This document shows, one piece after another, positions 22,401-35,519 of a DNA stretch of 64,000 nucleotides. Under the pieces are notes generated by a model. It ran no database searches. It was not told the DNA's origin and was given only the letters and a program-made list of their open reading frames with translations. How positions within the stretch are numbered: the first letter of the stretch is position 1; every line of letters starts with the position of its first letter. The DNA comes from Climacteris rufus (taxonomy: Eukaryota; Chordata; Aves; Passeriformes; Climacteridae). The position numbers were made by a program, and so were the translations under genes. The stretch covers positions 468,041 through 532,040 of the forward strand of contig VZRZ01004578.1 of the NCBI GenBank assembly GCA_013398175.1, given 5' to 3'.

Positions 22401-25400
22401 CAGGGTCCTGTTGGCTGGGTGGGTGTACTCCTGGCCACAGTGGGCAGCTGCACATCCAGACTTGTAACCAAGCATGGGGCTGTAGTAATGTAGATGGTGA
22501 CCAGCAGCCACAAAGTTTTTGTGGATGGTCAAACTATCAGAGTAAAGTGGCTTGTTATAGCATAGCAACTTCTGGTTTTGTTCACAGTCATGATTTAATT
22601 GCAAAATTTGCAACACCTGGCACTGTTATTTGTGTTCTAGTGTATGTAGTCAGGGGGTTAGGGAAGACACAGATTTAAATGAAGTTTCTAGCCCTTAGAT
22701 TTCCTGATAAGAGTTTTAGGATGTCACCCTTAAGCTCATTTACAGTGAGGAAAATCAATCCTCTTTTCAAAGTCTCATAATTATTGGCAGGTATTTGTTG
22801 ATTACCTATTTTCAAACCATTGTTCAATTCATAATGTTTCTGCACTGGAGTTCATCATGTTGGAGTCATGACCAGATAGTTATTTGAATGCAGTATGGCC
22901 AGCATCACTAGAGAAACAGCAAGGGGGTAAGAGCAGGAAGCAGTCATCAAGAAAAAAAACCCGCAAAATCAGTGGAGTCAAAACCTTTCCTTGTGTTGTT
23001 TACATCCGAGGGAAAAGGGGGGCACAAAGATGTGCTAAACCCACTGGAAGGTCTCCTGCACTTAAACCACAGCAGAGACAACAGCATGCTTCTGGACAGG
23101 GACAGAAGCTATGGGAAGACTGACTTGTAGTCAGCAATGGAGAAAGGCAAGGGCATAATGGATATTGTGCTTCCCATCCTGCAGTCCTTACAAGGCGAGG
23201 AAGGGACGAGACCTATCTGTGGTTGTGTCAGTAACATGGTGGGAGGAGAAGGCACTAGAGGTTTTCTGGGCCACTCTGCATTGCTCCTCTGAGACTGCTG
23301 GTGGAGGAGAAGAACAAGAGTGGGAGCTGGAGTGGCCTTTGGATAGTTAGCTTTCTACAGCAAGGGGCACCGTTTTTAGCACTGAGTGGAAGAAGTAGCC
23401 ACAGAACTCCCATTAACAATAATGTGATTGCGTATGTGAGTTCCTATTCACTGTACTGAAAATTTACCCCTAAGGGTCCACATAAATTTGAGCTGTTGAC
23501 CATGTGAAATGTTCTTTTACAGGCAGTAAGGACACTGAGAGGCAGCTACATGTTTTCCTAAGCTCTGGCCACACACCAGTATTTGTCTGCATAATTCTTC
23601 AATTTTTCTTCCCATATTCTTCATACAATGCACACATTGCTTATAGAGAGCAGGCAAAAAATGGTTTTAACAAGAGCATACTTTGTTATTAAATTAGGCC
23701 TTGGAACTATAATTCCCCATCTCTGTATTTTGATGAGAAACCCTCTACAATGTTATCAAACTAATATACTGTAGCAAATTTTATATATTCTGCCTCTGCC
23801 ATGTATAATATGAACTGTATGAGAAAGAGCTAACTTGCTAGAGAATTTTTTTTTTCTCTCTCTATTTCTAAGAAACAAACAGCTTACTGGCAGGTCGAGT
23901 ATTCATGCTGCTGAATCTTACCTTTTATTTGATTATGTAAATGGAGAGGGACTATACTCTCATTCATCTTGGCAAAATTTAATTTGTAGTTGATGCCCAA
24001 AACTTTTGACCCACCTCCCCCAAAAAGATTAGCAATTGTCAGTAATGCTGTGTATTCTCACTGCCTCTCTTTCTCTACCACTCTCCTTCTTTCCTTTTCT
24101 CCCCCCACTTTTTTTTTTCCCTTGTGGTGTTATCAGGCTGTCTTTCAAATAACTAGAGCAGAGTTTTGCAAAGGAGGTATATATCCTCTCAGCAGACATG
24201 TTCAGCATTTTGAACTCTAGGATCATAAACAATGGACATGAGTATATTTTAAAATGAAACTTGGAGTAATTTATCTTAATTTAAAACTGACTATTCCTGC
24301 TCAGGCTCTTTTTTCTTTTCTCTTGGAATACTACACGTATAAATCCTCAGACAATCTCCTGGTAATTCATATTAATACACTTGGGGAAATGGTTTGGATT
24401 CAAAACAAATGTTCTCACAAATGTATTTATCTCATCCTCCTCATTTCCTAGATCTTCAAATCCAGCTGGTTTAACTGTTTAACACCAGGAAGCAGTAAAG
24501 GATATTCCCTTCAATGCTCCGGATTGGCTGTCTGCACCCAGAGAAGAGAGTTGTCTTCCTGCATTCACCTGAAGTCCACCAAAGGGATCCAAAGAGGTGC
24601 TTGCAGGCAGTGGGTAGCAGGAGTGGCAGGAGTTACAGCAGGGATTTGCAGGGCTGCTGGGGTTTGCTTATCTTGTGGGGTTATTCCTTTCAGTAGGCAG
24701 ATGAACAGTAGTAGCAGAGGAGTCAGTTGCTGAGCAGTTAGGGAGCCTAAACTCATGCTGTAGCAAGACTGACCTGTTCGAAGAGCAATCTTCAGTTTCC
24801 TTGACTAATGCTTCTCTTGTTTTCTTAGTGGTTTTTCTTCCCATTTGTTTTCACTTGAGAGGAGAATAATGCAGAATGCGTTTTTCCTTGCTAAGACAAC
24901 TCGTGGTGCACTAGACAAGCCAGACCACACATCTGCAATTGCTGACCAGGATATCTGTTTTATCCTGAACCTGGAAAGCAGTTTGGAAAGCATCATCCTG
25001 CCTTTATTGCTTTTGCTTTTCCTTCCATGCCCTGTACTGTTCTGGACATAATAAACCCAGAAATCACATGCTCTGAAACAGTGCAACAATGAGTTGTGCA
25101 CACGATCTCATTCTGTATAAACCCTTTTACTTGAAAATTAAACTTTAATTGAAAAATAGGTCTCTGAAGAAATCCCCAGCCAGTGTCTGCCCAATTACAG
25201 CACTGTAGCTGTTACAATGGAAAGCTGTTAATGTTAGCTGCAGTCCATGTGGTATGTGGAATATGTTTCAGATTTAACATCAGCATTCAAGGCCATGACT
25301 ATGTTTTGATGCTCCAAGCAGGAGATTTTATGCATTTAACATCAATTTTATGCATTATAGATCTTGCTGTACCTGAGCACGGAAGTAACCATATGATTCT

Positions 25401-26073
25401 GTGTTATTCATTCTGAATTAACTGTGAACAAAATATTTGCATCAACTATTCATACAGTGACTGCTTTTGTTATGTGTCTCTAGGAAGCAACTAAGTGACT
25501 CGGTGTCTTATTTGATTGGCTTTTAAGCAGAAGGCTTTACAGCTGCTATAAGCCCCAGAAAGAAAGCTCTTGGTTTGGTAGCCGCGTTGACTCCCTGACA
25601 AAACCCTACATTACTGCTCACATCAGTGTGGTGGAGGCAGTTTCATTTGTGATCTCTTGTTTGTCTCTTGAGCGAAATGAAGCTAACATGCTGAGAGCTG
25701 TCTTCGGCAAGTCACACTTTGGCATGTATGTGTGGGTTGTTTTTGTGGTCATAAAATTTTGAGTGGTGTAGAGCAGCGAGTGTGTTAGAATGATACCTGA
25801 TAACAATGCTGCATCTTTATGATGTGTCAGGCTCTGTCTGATAAATCCTCTTGCTTTCCTTTCTCTTCCTCAGGATGTTTTAACTTCCAGAGGAAACAGT
25901 GATTTTTAATGTAGAGGTGGGGGTGCAACCACTCAGCGTATGCCAGGAGCAATGTCGTACCCCGAATTAAAGCAATTCATAAGGTAAGCAGGGGTTGTAG
26001 CAGCATGGGAGCTTTTCAAAACCACTGTAGGCACCTTTTTCACATTTTGCTATTTCCAGGCCAGTTGGAAATT
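16445..26073. other. Intergenic DNA, no gene seen
   Basis: No coding domain, RNA gene or clear transposon is visible. The open frames of 60-120 codons have ordinary random-looking composition and often overlap on both strands. A predicted G-quadruplex lies at 21119-21134. Stretches around 21480-21800 and 25100-25560 are AT-rich, with many TAAT/ATTA, CCAAT-like and ATTTGCAT words, and could be conserved regulatory DNA. I cannot test conservation. Confidence 0.65.
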
Positions 26074-26091
26074 AAAAAAAAAAAAAAAAAA
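26074..26091 (+). repeat. Poly(A) run (18 A)
   Basis: An uninterrupted run of 18 A. No obvious target-site duplication or processed-gene sequence lies upstream, so it is treated as a simple homopolymer rather than a retroposed tail. Confidence 0.85.
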
Positions 26092-29000
26092 TAAATTGAA
26101 AACAATTCAGTCATCAGCACCTGGATATTCATGGCACTTCCCACCCTCATGCCCCTGAAATTTTGTAAGATTTTAATATGCATATTTAGAGAGTTTAATC
26201 ACTGCAGCTCTGAAGTGGCTGTCACAATATTGATGTTGTTTTATACAGTAAGTTGTAGTCCAAAGGAAAGGTTTAGGGCAAGATATAAAAACAGGATGTA
26301 ACTGAGTGATTTAGAAGGAAGAAGGGAGGAACTTCCAGGAAATGGCTTTGCTTTGCTCCTTTGTAGGAGCAAAAGGAGGGAAAGACTGAGTCCAAAGGTG
26401 AAGATCAGGCTGCAGAAATATGAGTGAGTAGGAAAGTAGGCACATTTTTGATCAGAAGTGTTGTGGAAACATCGTCCACAGTTAGTTTGGGGCCACGAAG
26501 ATTGTTTTTCAAAGCTGCCCATTCTGTGGAGAAAACCAGTCACCACAGTGTGCAAGCTGCCTGCTAGATGGACGAGTGGAAAATAGCTCAGTGATGGTGA
26601 TGCAGGATCACATAAATAACCTTACTTCCCTCTGTGGGTAGAAGAACCATGTTTGGGTACAATCACAGGTTAGGGAATGAGTAAATTAGGCCATCCCTCA
26701 GCTCTGCTGTTTATTTCTGGAAAATGGATCAGTTTCTCATTCTGTCCTACTCACTATAAGGAAAAACCCTCCTTGCTCCCACATTGGCTGAACTTAATGC
26801 TCTACTGTATGCTACATCAGGTCCACTTGCAGTGGGCACAGCTTTCTTTGGGCTTATGAGGACATGAAAACAGTGAACCTCTTCAGTAAGATGAGTTTCA
26901 CAGACAAAGAGTCAGCATGGGTGTCACCTTAAACACAGTCCCCCTGCTCCCTGTTATGTATGCCTGAAGGTATTTTGGAGTAACGTGTTCCTCTGCTGAT
27001 TCATTCTTTTAGAAGAAAGACAGGAATGCTTCTTTCAGAGGGAAGTGACAAAGAAAACTGTTATACTTTCTTTTACAAAGTACATGTCAAAAGGTACTTT
27101 TATGATGTTGAGGTGGGTGCTTTCAGAACTTTGGGATTTTAGATGTACAAGAACAGAACAGGTCTTTTTTATCAGTAGGGTGGTCATGATCATTCAGGAA
27201 GTGCAAAGGCTCTTGCTTCCACACCATGTCTGCAGTGCTCTCAGAACATCAGAAGTTGAGCTGTTTGTATCTGGAATTTTCCAGCCATCCATATATGCAC
27301 TTGGATGCTACTGATTTGTCTCTCATCTTCTCCCTCCATATTCCTGCCAAGCGGAAATGTCTTGCAGTTGTCTCATCCACAGATCAGTCCGTGGTGTAGG
27401 TTTCCAGCACAAAGCGATCTGTGACAGGCTGTGCGGTGTGATCACTGCAGGCAGCCTGACTTCACATTAAATGTAATTCTTTCCATAATTCTTGTTGCTT
27501 ATTAACACATTGGAGGCCTGATCCTGATTCCTTTGAAGGCGATGACACAGCTTCCACTGAACATAGCGTGAGGTGAAGGGCAGCCTTTGCTGCTTGACAA
27601 AAACAAAACGTTACGGTACTGGAATTGCTTAAGAATGAGTAAATCCAGTGGTCCCTAAACTTGGCATTTTCTTCTTCCCACCATTTTTTTTTTAAAAGCT
27701 ACACCTCCTCATTACAGTGTAATTTAAAAAAACCATGGAGCTGTAACCCTGATCTAATTCTTGCCCATGCCAGAGCTGTGCCAGGAATTTGGCCACCATG
27801 GCCATTGGGGCAGCCCAGGGAGGAGTGCCCGGCATCTCCCTGTGCTGATGGTGGGGGAGAAGCAGAACCTGCCCTCACAGCAGCCTCTGGCTCATCCTCT
27901 CCCCCTCGTGCTTTGACTCAAGTTTTGAGCTCTCCTGGGCGTGCATTTTGCCAGCCTGGCATGTGGACCCCCCAAACACCCACAGTTGGGCAGGCAGTGC
28001 CTCCTTTATCAGTGTCTGTGTGTGGAGCCTGGCCGAGAATCACGTCTCCTGCCTTCTCTGGTGCCACTGCTGCCCTGTGCCCTCGCTCCTCTGCAGCCCC
28101 TTTGTCCCTCAGAGCCCCCCGCCCTCCCTTGCACCCCTGGGGTTTGCTTTTTGGGCAGCCTGCCTGCCTGGTTGTTGCAATTGCCTCCTGCAAGCAGAAA
28201 TGGGGCTGTAGCCTGAGAGCCCACAGCCCTGGAAGCTGCCTGCCTGCCTTGCTTGGGTTTCAGCCTGCCACCACCTCACCTATAGAGCTAGATTTCCCAT
28301 TACATCTTGAATTTAAATATTCTAATAAATTTGTTTTAGAAACTCTTACAGCTCCCTTGTGCCATTTGCAGGGAAACACTCTCTGGGTTTTTTTCTGGGA
28401 GATGGAGATTTCTTTGTGCTTGGGGTGACTGATTGAATTTTACCTGCGCTAAATTATATTTGCACATTCTAGTAATTGCAAAGGGCCACACAGAGAAACA
28501 AAGCATTGACTGCCGTTGTACTGGGATTTCCCAGATGTATAATTTCAAATTGATATGAAAAAAACCTTTGCAATGCATTAATAATAGCAGAAAATGTAAC
28601 TCGGTTGGCCAAGGGTGAACAGAGGCTTTTTTTTTCCTGAGCTGCAAAACAAGCTATAGACCTCAGGTGACTAGCATTTATTGTTAGAATGGGTTTTCTA
28701 TCGCATACCTTCTGAAATATGAAATGAAGATTTATACTGAACAACTTTGTTGTATATAACAGATCTGGATCATACCTGGGAAGCAGTGTGGAGGTTTTTT
28801 TTGAAGGGAAAGCAGAAGGCTTTTTTCTAATTTAAAGGCATTTTTTGGTTATTCGGTCTTCTGGCAGGTCACCTGTCCTTTTTCCACAGCTCAACATTAT
28901 CTTGTGGTTGGAATTCTGACACTGAAAAAGAAATCTTTGGCAAAAAGCACATACTTTCCAAGTCATGTCAGAGTGCACCATGAATGAGAGGGAATGATGC

Positions 29001-30264
29001 TCAATAAAGATACTAGTGGTGTACTTACATGTTTATTAATAAAGCATGAACATCAGCTTTTTAAAAGTGTAGGCTTTTTAAAAATGTCGGAGAACTGGTT
29101 TTCCCAGCCTCCACAAAATGTATTTAATAATAATAATACATCTAACGTGTTATAATAAAGTGTTAGATGCAGCCAGCTCTGCCTGGCTAACTGTTTGACT
29201 TTAAGGTGGTTTCTCATGGTTCTGGAGAGTACATATATGCTGAGCATAAATAATTAACTGCAATGAAGCCAGAGGAAGAAGGTGCTGGCTGGCTTGAACA
29301 GAGATGGACACTAAAACTATTAGCACATCAGTCTGAACAGGAGCCTCAATGTCGGGCCAAGCAGTGGTGGTACTTTCTAAAGGAAGAGAAGGCACTCACA
29401 AACCTGATTTTTAGGCTTGGGATATCACTGCTTTGGGGGTCTGACTTGCACAATGGTGTGGCCAATCCCTGTCCTCCGTGGAGCAGACTATGAGCAGCTG
29501 CTTAAGATCTTTATGGGCATCCCCTCTGCATATTGCCAGCCTGCATCACACCACTGTATTCCTCCCTGGAGTTTACACAGCAAGCACAGCGACCTGGCTG
29601 ATGGGATGTTTTGCAGGACCCTGTCTGAACAGCTGCTTGAAGGGTGGGAGAAAGACCCTCTCCTTGAGGGTGTTACCACTCCTGCCCAGTGCAGATTTTG
29701 CAAGGTGGCCACTGCTCTTCAGCAGGTCTCAGTGGCTGATTGTTGCTGCTGCTGTAATGCAGCCGGGACAGAGCCCAATCTCTGTTTCTCAGGAAGGGGA
29801 GGGATACACTCAGTTTTCTTCTGTTGTGTTACACAGTTGTATTTTTCTAGCACAATACTACCAGAAGCAATAAAAACCCTCTATTATAACCCCCTTTTAA
29901 ATACTGTGAGCAATTTTAACTGGAAGCCACCTCCTTGTCTGTGCCTTATAAGCACTTCTGCCTTTCCACTCAAATGCTGGGAGTACACAGCTCAACTATT
30001 GCTGCCTTCATGCTTTTGCAAATTTTAATGCATTATTAATAATTTTGTAACATATTTCTTCAAGCTCTTTAGCAGAAAATGTTATTTCAGTGCTGCCTCT
30101 GATAAGAGTCTTAGTCACCATGTGCACTATTTCCAAGCTACCATACAACCTGAGCTTTTAATTTGTTCCCCCTGTTCAAACACAGGAAGGACCTTCTGAG
30201 AATAATATTGCTCATTATCTGATTGCTTTTGTGAATCATTTCCTGCGTTTCCAGGTATGCTTAT
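26092..30264. other. Intergenic DNA with a GC-rich patch
   Basis: Mostly AT-rich with no gene. Positions ~27760-28290 are an exception: a C/G-rich, CpG-poor patch rich in CCTGCC, CAGCC and CCC words. It holds long open frames on several strands, up to 255 codons on + at 27661-28428, and a predicted minus-strand G-quadruplex at 28115-28137. The open frames reflect a lack of AT-rich stop codons; the translation shows no domain. It could be a non-coding exon or an unrecognised insertion. Confidence 0.55.
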
Positions 30265-31000
30265 CATCATATCATAGACAGTACAGATGGGAGACCTATT
30301 AACAAACCTAGTCCACGCTCCCCCTCTTACCCTCATGATGAGACATCATCTAATTTGTGGAGCATATTCCCGTCCAGATAAATCCATATTTGTGCTTTGG
30401 AAAAAAAACCCACAATGCCCGGAAAAAATCCCACAAAAAAATTAATTCCCACCAAAAGAGATGTTTCCATATTTGCTGAAGAAACCAATCTGTACCTTGT
30501 CTCAGGTCTACCAAAAATGCCTTTGCAAAATCAGGGTCCAGAAACGTGACTGGGGAGGTGCTGGATGGAGTAAGAGGGTCTTGCTCCCTCCCTTGTCTTT
30601 GCTGTAGGGTGCACAAGGAATAAGACCCAATTAGTTGAAAATTGCTAGCATGTAAATGATCTTTACTGTAGGCCCAGAAACTGCCAGATGACGGTGTAAG
30701 GAGATGGTGAGAGGCAGTTGCAAAGACATCTGAGAAGAAAGGGAGATTGACAATTTTTGACTGAAAACATATTTGTTGAAAAATAGTGAGCTGACAAAAC
30801 TGAAATACTTCAGAATAACATTTCAACTTCTTCAGAATGTCCTGATTTTTCATAAAAAATGTGAAATAGAAAATGCCTATATAATTTTCTGCAAGTCTTA
30901 ACATTTTTTCAATTGACAAATCAATTTTTTTCTCTCAATTTTATAATTGGATCCTATATTATTTCCACCAAAATTCTGAAGAGATAAAAACAGAAAAAGT
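30265..31000 (-). mobile_element. Possible ancient CR1/L3-like LINE remnant
   Basis: Positions 30265-30330 read TCATAGACAGTACAGATGGG then AGACCT and a TAGTCCA-like word. This resembles the reverse complement of old CR1/L3 3' ends (tcatag...ggaagggacct...tagtcca). To its right come T/A-rich words such as TTTTTGACTGAAAAC and GTTGAAAAAT, which recall the 3' UTR style of these families. It is heavily diverged and the boundaries are guesses. A long minus-strand open frame (30350-30919) has no recognisable domain. Confidence 0.3.
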
Positions 31001-31078
31001 ATGTGGGAGGAAACGATGCTGGCACTTTTTTTCTCCCTTTTTTTTAAAATACATTCTGGCAAAAAAAACTCCAAAAAA

Positions 31079-31123
31079 CAAACAAACAAACAAACAAACA
31101 AACAAACAAAAAAAAAAAAAAAA
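31079..31123 (+). repeat. (CAAA)8 microsatellite ending in poly(A)
   Basis: Eight CAAA units are followed by 16 A and then GGGG. It abuts the duplicated segment and assembly gap just downstream, and probably caused the join problem there. Confidence 0.93.
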
Positions 31124-31245
31124 GGGGAGTATAATTATTGCCTCATGCTCTCCCCCAGGAAAAAAAAGATAAAAGNAAAAAAAAAAAAAAGAAGGGGAGT
31201 ATAATTATTGCCTCATGCTCTCCCCCAGGAAAAAAAAGATAAAAG
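31122..31245 (+). repeat. Exact 54-bp direct duplication around a single N
   Basis: Positions 31122-31175 and 31192-31245 are identical over 54 bp (AAGGGGAGTATAATTATTGC and onward to AAAAG). Between them is one N at 31176 followed by 14 A and a G. The second copy thus starts again from a poly(A) run like the one before the first copy. This is the pattern of two contig ends that overlap but were joined without merging. A true tandem duplication is the alternative. Confidence 0.9.
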
Positions 31246-34200
31246 CTTTGTACCTTTGTATTTCAAAATGTGTTCAGACACTGCATGAAGATGCTCAGGC
31301 AGGACTAGAGTCCTTTGTTTCTTTTTAATACCATGTATTCATGCACATATTGGTGTGTATTATATGTAATCTAATAAGTATATGCAGTCCTTAAGAATTG
31401 CAGTGAGAAATTGCCCTGCAATGGTTGTTCATACCCTACCTCTTGTTGAACAGGAGTGAAGAGGATTTCATGTGCCCTCCTCAGAAAGTGAGGGGAAGGC
31501 AAAAGTGCCCCAGTGCCCTGGGGCTGCTTGCAGGGCACTTAGCGGGGTTGAGGGGATAGCCCATCCCTGTGAGCCCCCCATCTGGGGGTGACTAGTCTCA
31601 GACTAGCAGAAAAGAATATTCTGTGGGTTTAGGGTGAGATTTGTGCCGTTCAGGGAGTTACCAGGGTGAGAGTCCATCTGTCTGTCTGTAACATTTGTGA
31701 GCTGAGGCAGTGTCAGGAGGAGGGCAGTGGGATGACTTGGTTGAGATGACAGGACTTCTACTGCATTGATTGCTGTTGCTTGGTAAGGAAGAAAAACAAG
31801 ATTAAAAAATTAATATTGGTGAGGTCTGACCAGTCAGTGCTTTATGAGAGAGCATTCCTTCATATGTCTAATGCTGCAACATCTTCAAGTCATTACAGGG
31901 AGAAAAAACCTATAATTTTTGAGGTATATTTTTCTTTCTGGATGTTTCAGAGTTCCACATTTCAGACAAATGGACCATTTTTAACAACCTGGAATATGAG
32001 CCTTCAGTTTCTATATACATGGTGGCCACTGAGCCAATGAAAGGAAAGGGTGCTGGGCTATCACTGTGCTTCTCCAGCTCTAAGCATTTTGTCACATCTG
32101 GTCTGCTCCAGCATATCGTTTTTTGTAGTCAGGGGACCAAGGGGAACAGTCAGTCTCAGGTAACTGGCTTCGCTATATCCTGAGGGGTAGTGCCCATTTT
32201 ATTCTGTCTTTTCTGTAGCTCAAAAAGCCCATGTGCAGACCTTTGCCTGTTCTCTGCTGACATAGCTGGAGAAGAGCAGCCTTTGTGCTATCTCCCTTGT
32301 GGACGTTGCTTCCTGCTCTTTAGTTACCAGTGCAGGATCCTAACATGGTCCATGTTCACGCTGTCAGGATGGTGTGGTCAGCCTGGAGACAGATCAGCAA
32401 AGGCCAGGGTTATCCCCATGGGCCTTGAGCATTGTCAGGGCAGTGGGTAGTGGATGGCTCTGGTGGGAGCACCCCAGGATGGGGCAGATGGTGGCTGCCA
32501 GCTCCGGCAGCACCACGGCACGGCAGGGACATGGGGAGCAGCTTGGTAGAAAGCAGAGGGGCAGGTGGAGGCAGGCAGTGCTCCAAAGGGATAGAGGAAA
32601 AGCTCCTGTTAACCAAGACATTCCTTGTTGTGAAATAGCATTTCCTTGTCTTGGACAGATGCAGACGATAGGTAAAATTATATTCATAAAACGATATTCA
32701 TCTCTGATGATGCCTTCTTCTAGGTCAGGGAAAAAAAGTGGTAATTGCAGGGATAAAGGGAGGAAAAGGGGGAAAGAGAAGGGAAAACAGTGCCAGTGGT
32801 GAGGTTCAGCCTGCAAATCTGTTTGGCTGGCAGTGACTACTGTAGCAACAGCTACAGTGAGAATACATTGCACTTTTTTGTTGACTTTTCAGTTTTTTAA
32901 TTACCAGCAAGTTGGTAATGGCATGCAGAATCAGATTCTGCTTCCTTTCACACTCCAGACACTCATGTTTTGACCACAGGGCCATAAAATTATCAAAGGA
33001 AAATATTATTGGCTGTAACCACCTCAGTAATATTTTTACAACTCCTGATTGACCACAAATCTATATTTAATAAGAAAAACAAAGCAAACACACACCCCAT
33101 TCACTTCAGCTGGTGCTATACATTTAACTGGGGAAACACATTCATTTTATAGGGAGGCAGAAATTGCAGACCGTGCCTAGGAAAATACGCTTATTATAGC
33201 CATGACTGGAAAAAAATATAAATTTTCCTTTTTAGGTATTTTCATAAGTCGTCTCAGGCTTTATCAACTCAACTGGCCTCCTGGTAAATTATTGCAAATA
33301 TTATACTCTACATACTCATTGTAGTGGCACATTAGAGAGACACTTTTATGTTTTGAGTACCTTACACAACATAATCCAGAAATGAAGTCTTGACTGGTTA
33401 AAAAAAACACTCCTTCAGGGATTTGGATTCCTGAGGAAGCATAACACAGCCTGAAACAGTCTTGTCTCCTTCACTCAGGTTTCAAGACAGGGAGGTCCTT
33501 CTTTTCATGCTTCTAGAGAGCTGTTAAGAAAAATTGAGATAGCTTTGAACATTGAGGAAAACACTTGCAGCCACTGGGAAGATACTCTGAGGTAGAGCAT
33601 GGGCTTATGGTTTCTGTCAGGACCTTAAAAAGAAAACCCTGCAGTGTTAGCCTGGGCCTGGATGCTGAACTGTACTTGGTTCCCACTCAAACCATCACAG
33701 GCACTTGGGTTTATAAAGGGTGTAACCTGGATAGTCTCAAGTGGCAAGAGCAGAAGTGTCCCTGGGGGTATTTTACTGTTTGTTGTGGGATCTCTCTGGG
33801 TCTGGGTGCAGGAAAGCTCCCTGCTGCCAGCATGCCCACCTAATGACATGCCTGCCATGTCTCCTCCTTGCTCTTATCTACACAAAGCACATGTCCAGCC
33901 AGTGGGATCAGCTCCTGCCACTGCTGGCTGCATGGAAGCAGAGTGTACAGGGTGGTGCCAGAGCAAGAGGGCATTTCCACTGTGGCTTCTGATCAGATGA
34001 GGTAGGGGCAGCTTGCTATTGTGAGGAGGTGTGTGCTGGAGACTGCATGGAAAGATCTGTCCCTGGCCACAGATAAGGCTGTGCACCCCAGCAGGTTTCC
34101 TGGCTGTGGACTGGTGTGTCTGAATCAGGACAAACGACAAAAAAAAAGGGTGTGATTCTTGCCTGATGCAGTGATGGGTGGATTGGAAATTCCTCTGGAA

Positions 34201-35519
34201 ATTGCAAAAGAGTGGACACCTTGGAGAAGCTGCAGTAACTGTCTATGTCACACCACACAAACAAGGGAGGCTGTCCCAGCTCAGGGCTAAGTTATTTCAG
34301 GTCACATCTATGGCTAGGGAATTTGATGTTGACAAGTTAACAGATAGTACCTTGCAATTATTTCTGCTGCCAATACACCTGAAATTGCAGAAGCCGTGCA
34401 TAGAAGTAGGCAAGAGGTGGCAATTGGCTCCCAAGTGTCCATGATTTGCTTCTTCCCAGGGAAAAATACTTGTCCATTGGAAAGGATGCCACTCCATCAC
34501 TGCACAGTGCTTGGTCAGCCACTGGTTAGCAGTATGGAATCCACTCAGGCAGATGGGTGTCTCCATGGACAAGAAAGAGCCTTACTCCTAACACCTCATG
34601 TGCTCATTAGCAGCTTGCCTTCCTTGTATGGCTTTCAGGAATCCAAATCATCTTCTAGCATGCCAACTCCTGAAGCCCTAATCTTCTATTAACTATCCAC
34701 CACTGATATAATGGCACAAGAGAAGTTACATTGTAGAAAAAGCCTGATAGAAAAGTAGATGCAACCTGTATGCTTAGGCAGGCAGGACTCTGGCATACCA
34801 CATCCTGCACAGAGGATCATGTTTTCCCTGGGAATGGATCTGTCAGTACCCACTTGGGTATCACAACCTCTCTTCTGTTGCTCCTGGTCTGTGTCCAGGC
34901 AAGTGGTGGTGATAAGGACTCCTGATACTTTCACATCTTTGCAGGGCCAGAGCCCACGGGTGGCCTGATAGCTCACCCTCCCACTGCAGGAAGCACCAGC
35001 GAGGTGAGTGTGACAGTACACCACTGGAACCAGTAAAGTAGCTGATGCTGGGATTTGTCGTACACTGGCCATCTCAGACAATTACCTTTCCTGCTGCTGG
35101 GCTCACATCCCCTGCTGCTGTACTTATGGACACTCCGTCCACTTGATCTCCATTTGCCTGCTCCTGTCACTGTCTCCCTGCGTTCTGTGCCTCCTTTTCC
35201 TTCCAGCAGATGATCTGCAGGTCTGATGGGTCCCTCTGAAAGCAGATCACTTCCGTATCTTGTGGAATGACAATTCTGCCACAGCTTATGTGAGAGTATT
35301 TCTCTGCCGAGTCAGAAGGCCCGGCTAAAGGAGTGGAAAATCATATTGCAGTTTTCTGCCTGCATGCAGAAAAAATGAAATCTCTCTCATTTTTCATTCT
35401 GTAGCACAGCAAAGCCAAAAGTTGCTACTTTTATCTAAAGCTATGCACATAACTGACTTTTCAGTTGGCTGGCTGCATTGCAATATTGGAGGGAAACAGT
35501 CTTTCTTCTTGATCTGAAA
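31246..35519. other. Intergenic DNA, no gene seen
   Basis: Mixed composition. Open frames of up to 159 codons occur (for example on - at 32394-32873), often several strands deep at 32190-32870 and 33565-35080, where base composition is more GC-rich. No domain, splice-supported exon or transposon is recognised. Confidence 0.6.

Noticed and set aside
26074..26091. Poly(A) run as a processed-pseudogene tail
   Set aside because: The sequence upstream shows no gene-like content and no target-site duplication was seen.
27661..28428. 255-codon + strand open frame
   Set aside because: It is the longest frame after TSHZ1 but lies in a GC-rich patch where AT-rich stops are rare, has Pro/Ala/Ser/Leu-biased composition, overlaps open frames on both strands and shows no domain.
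29417..30028. 203-codon + strand open frame
   Set aside because: Cys/Leu/Ser-biased translation with no recognisable domain, overlapping another frame at 29478-29873; most likely chance.
30350..30919. 189-codon minus-strand open frame
   Set aside because: Phe/Leu/Trp-rich translation of T/A-rich DNA that looks like an old LINE 3' region; no enzyme motif.
32394..32873. 159-codon minus-strand and 142-codon + strand open frames
   Set aside because: They overlap each other in a locally GC-rich segment and neither has a recognisable domain.
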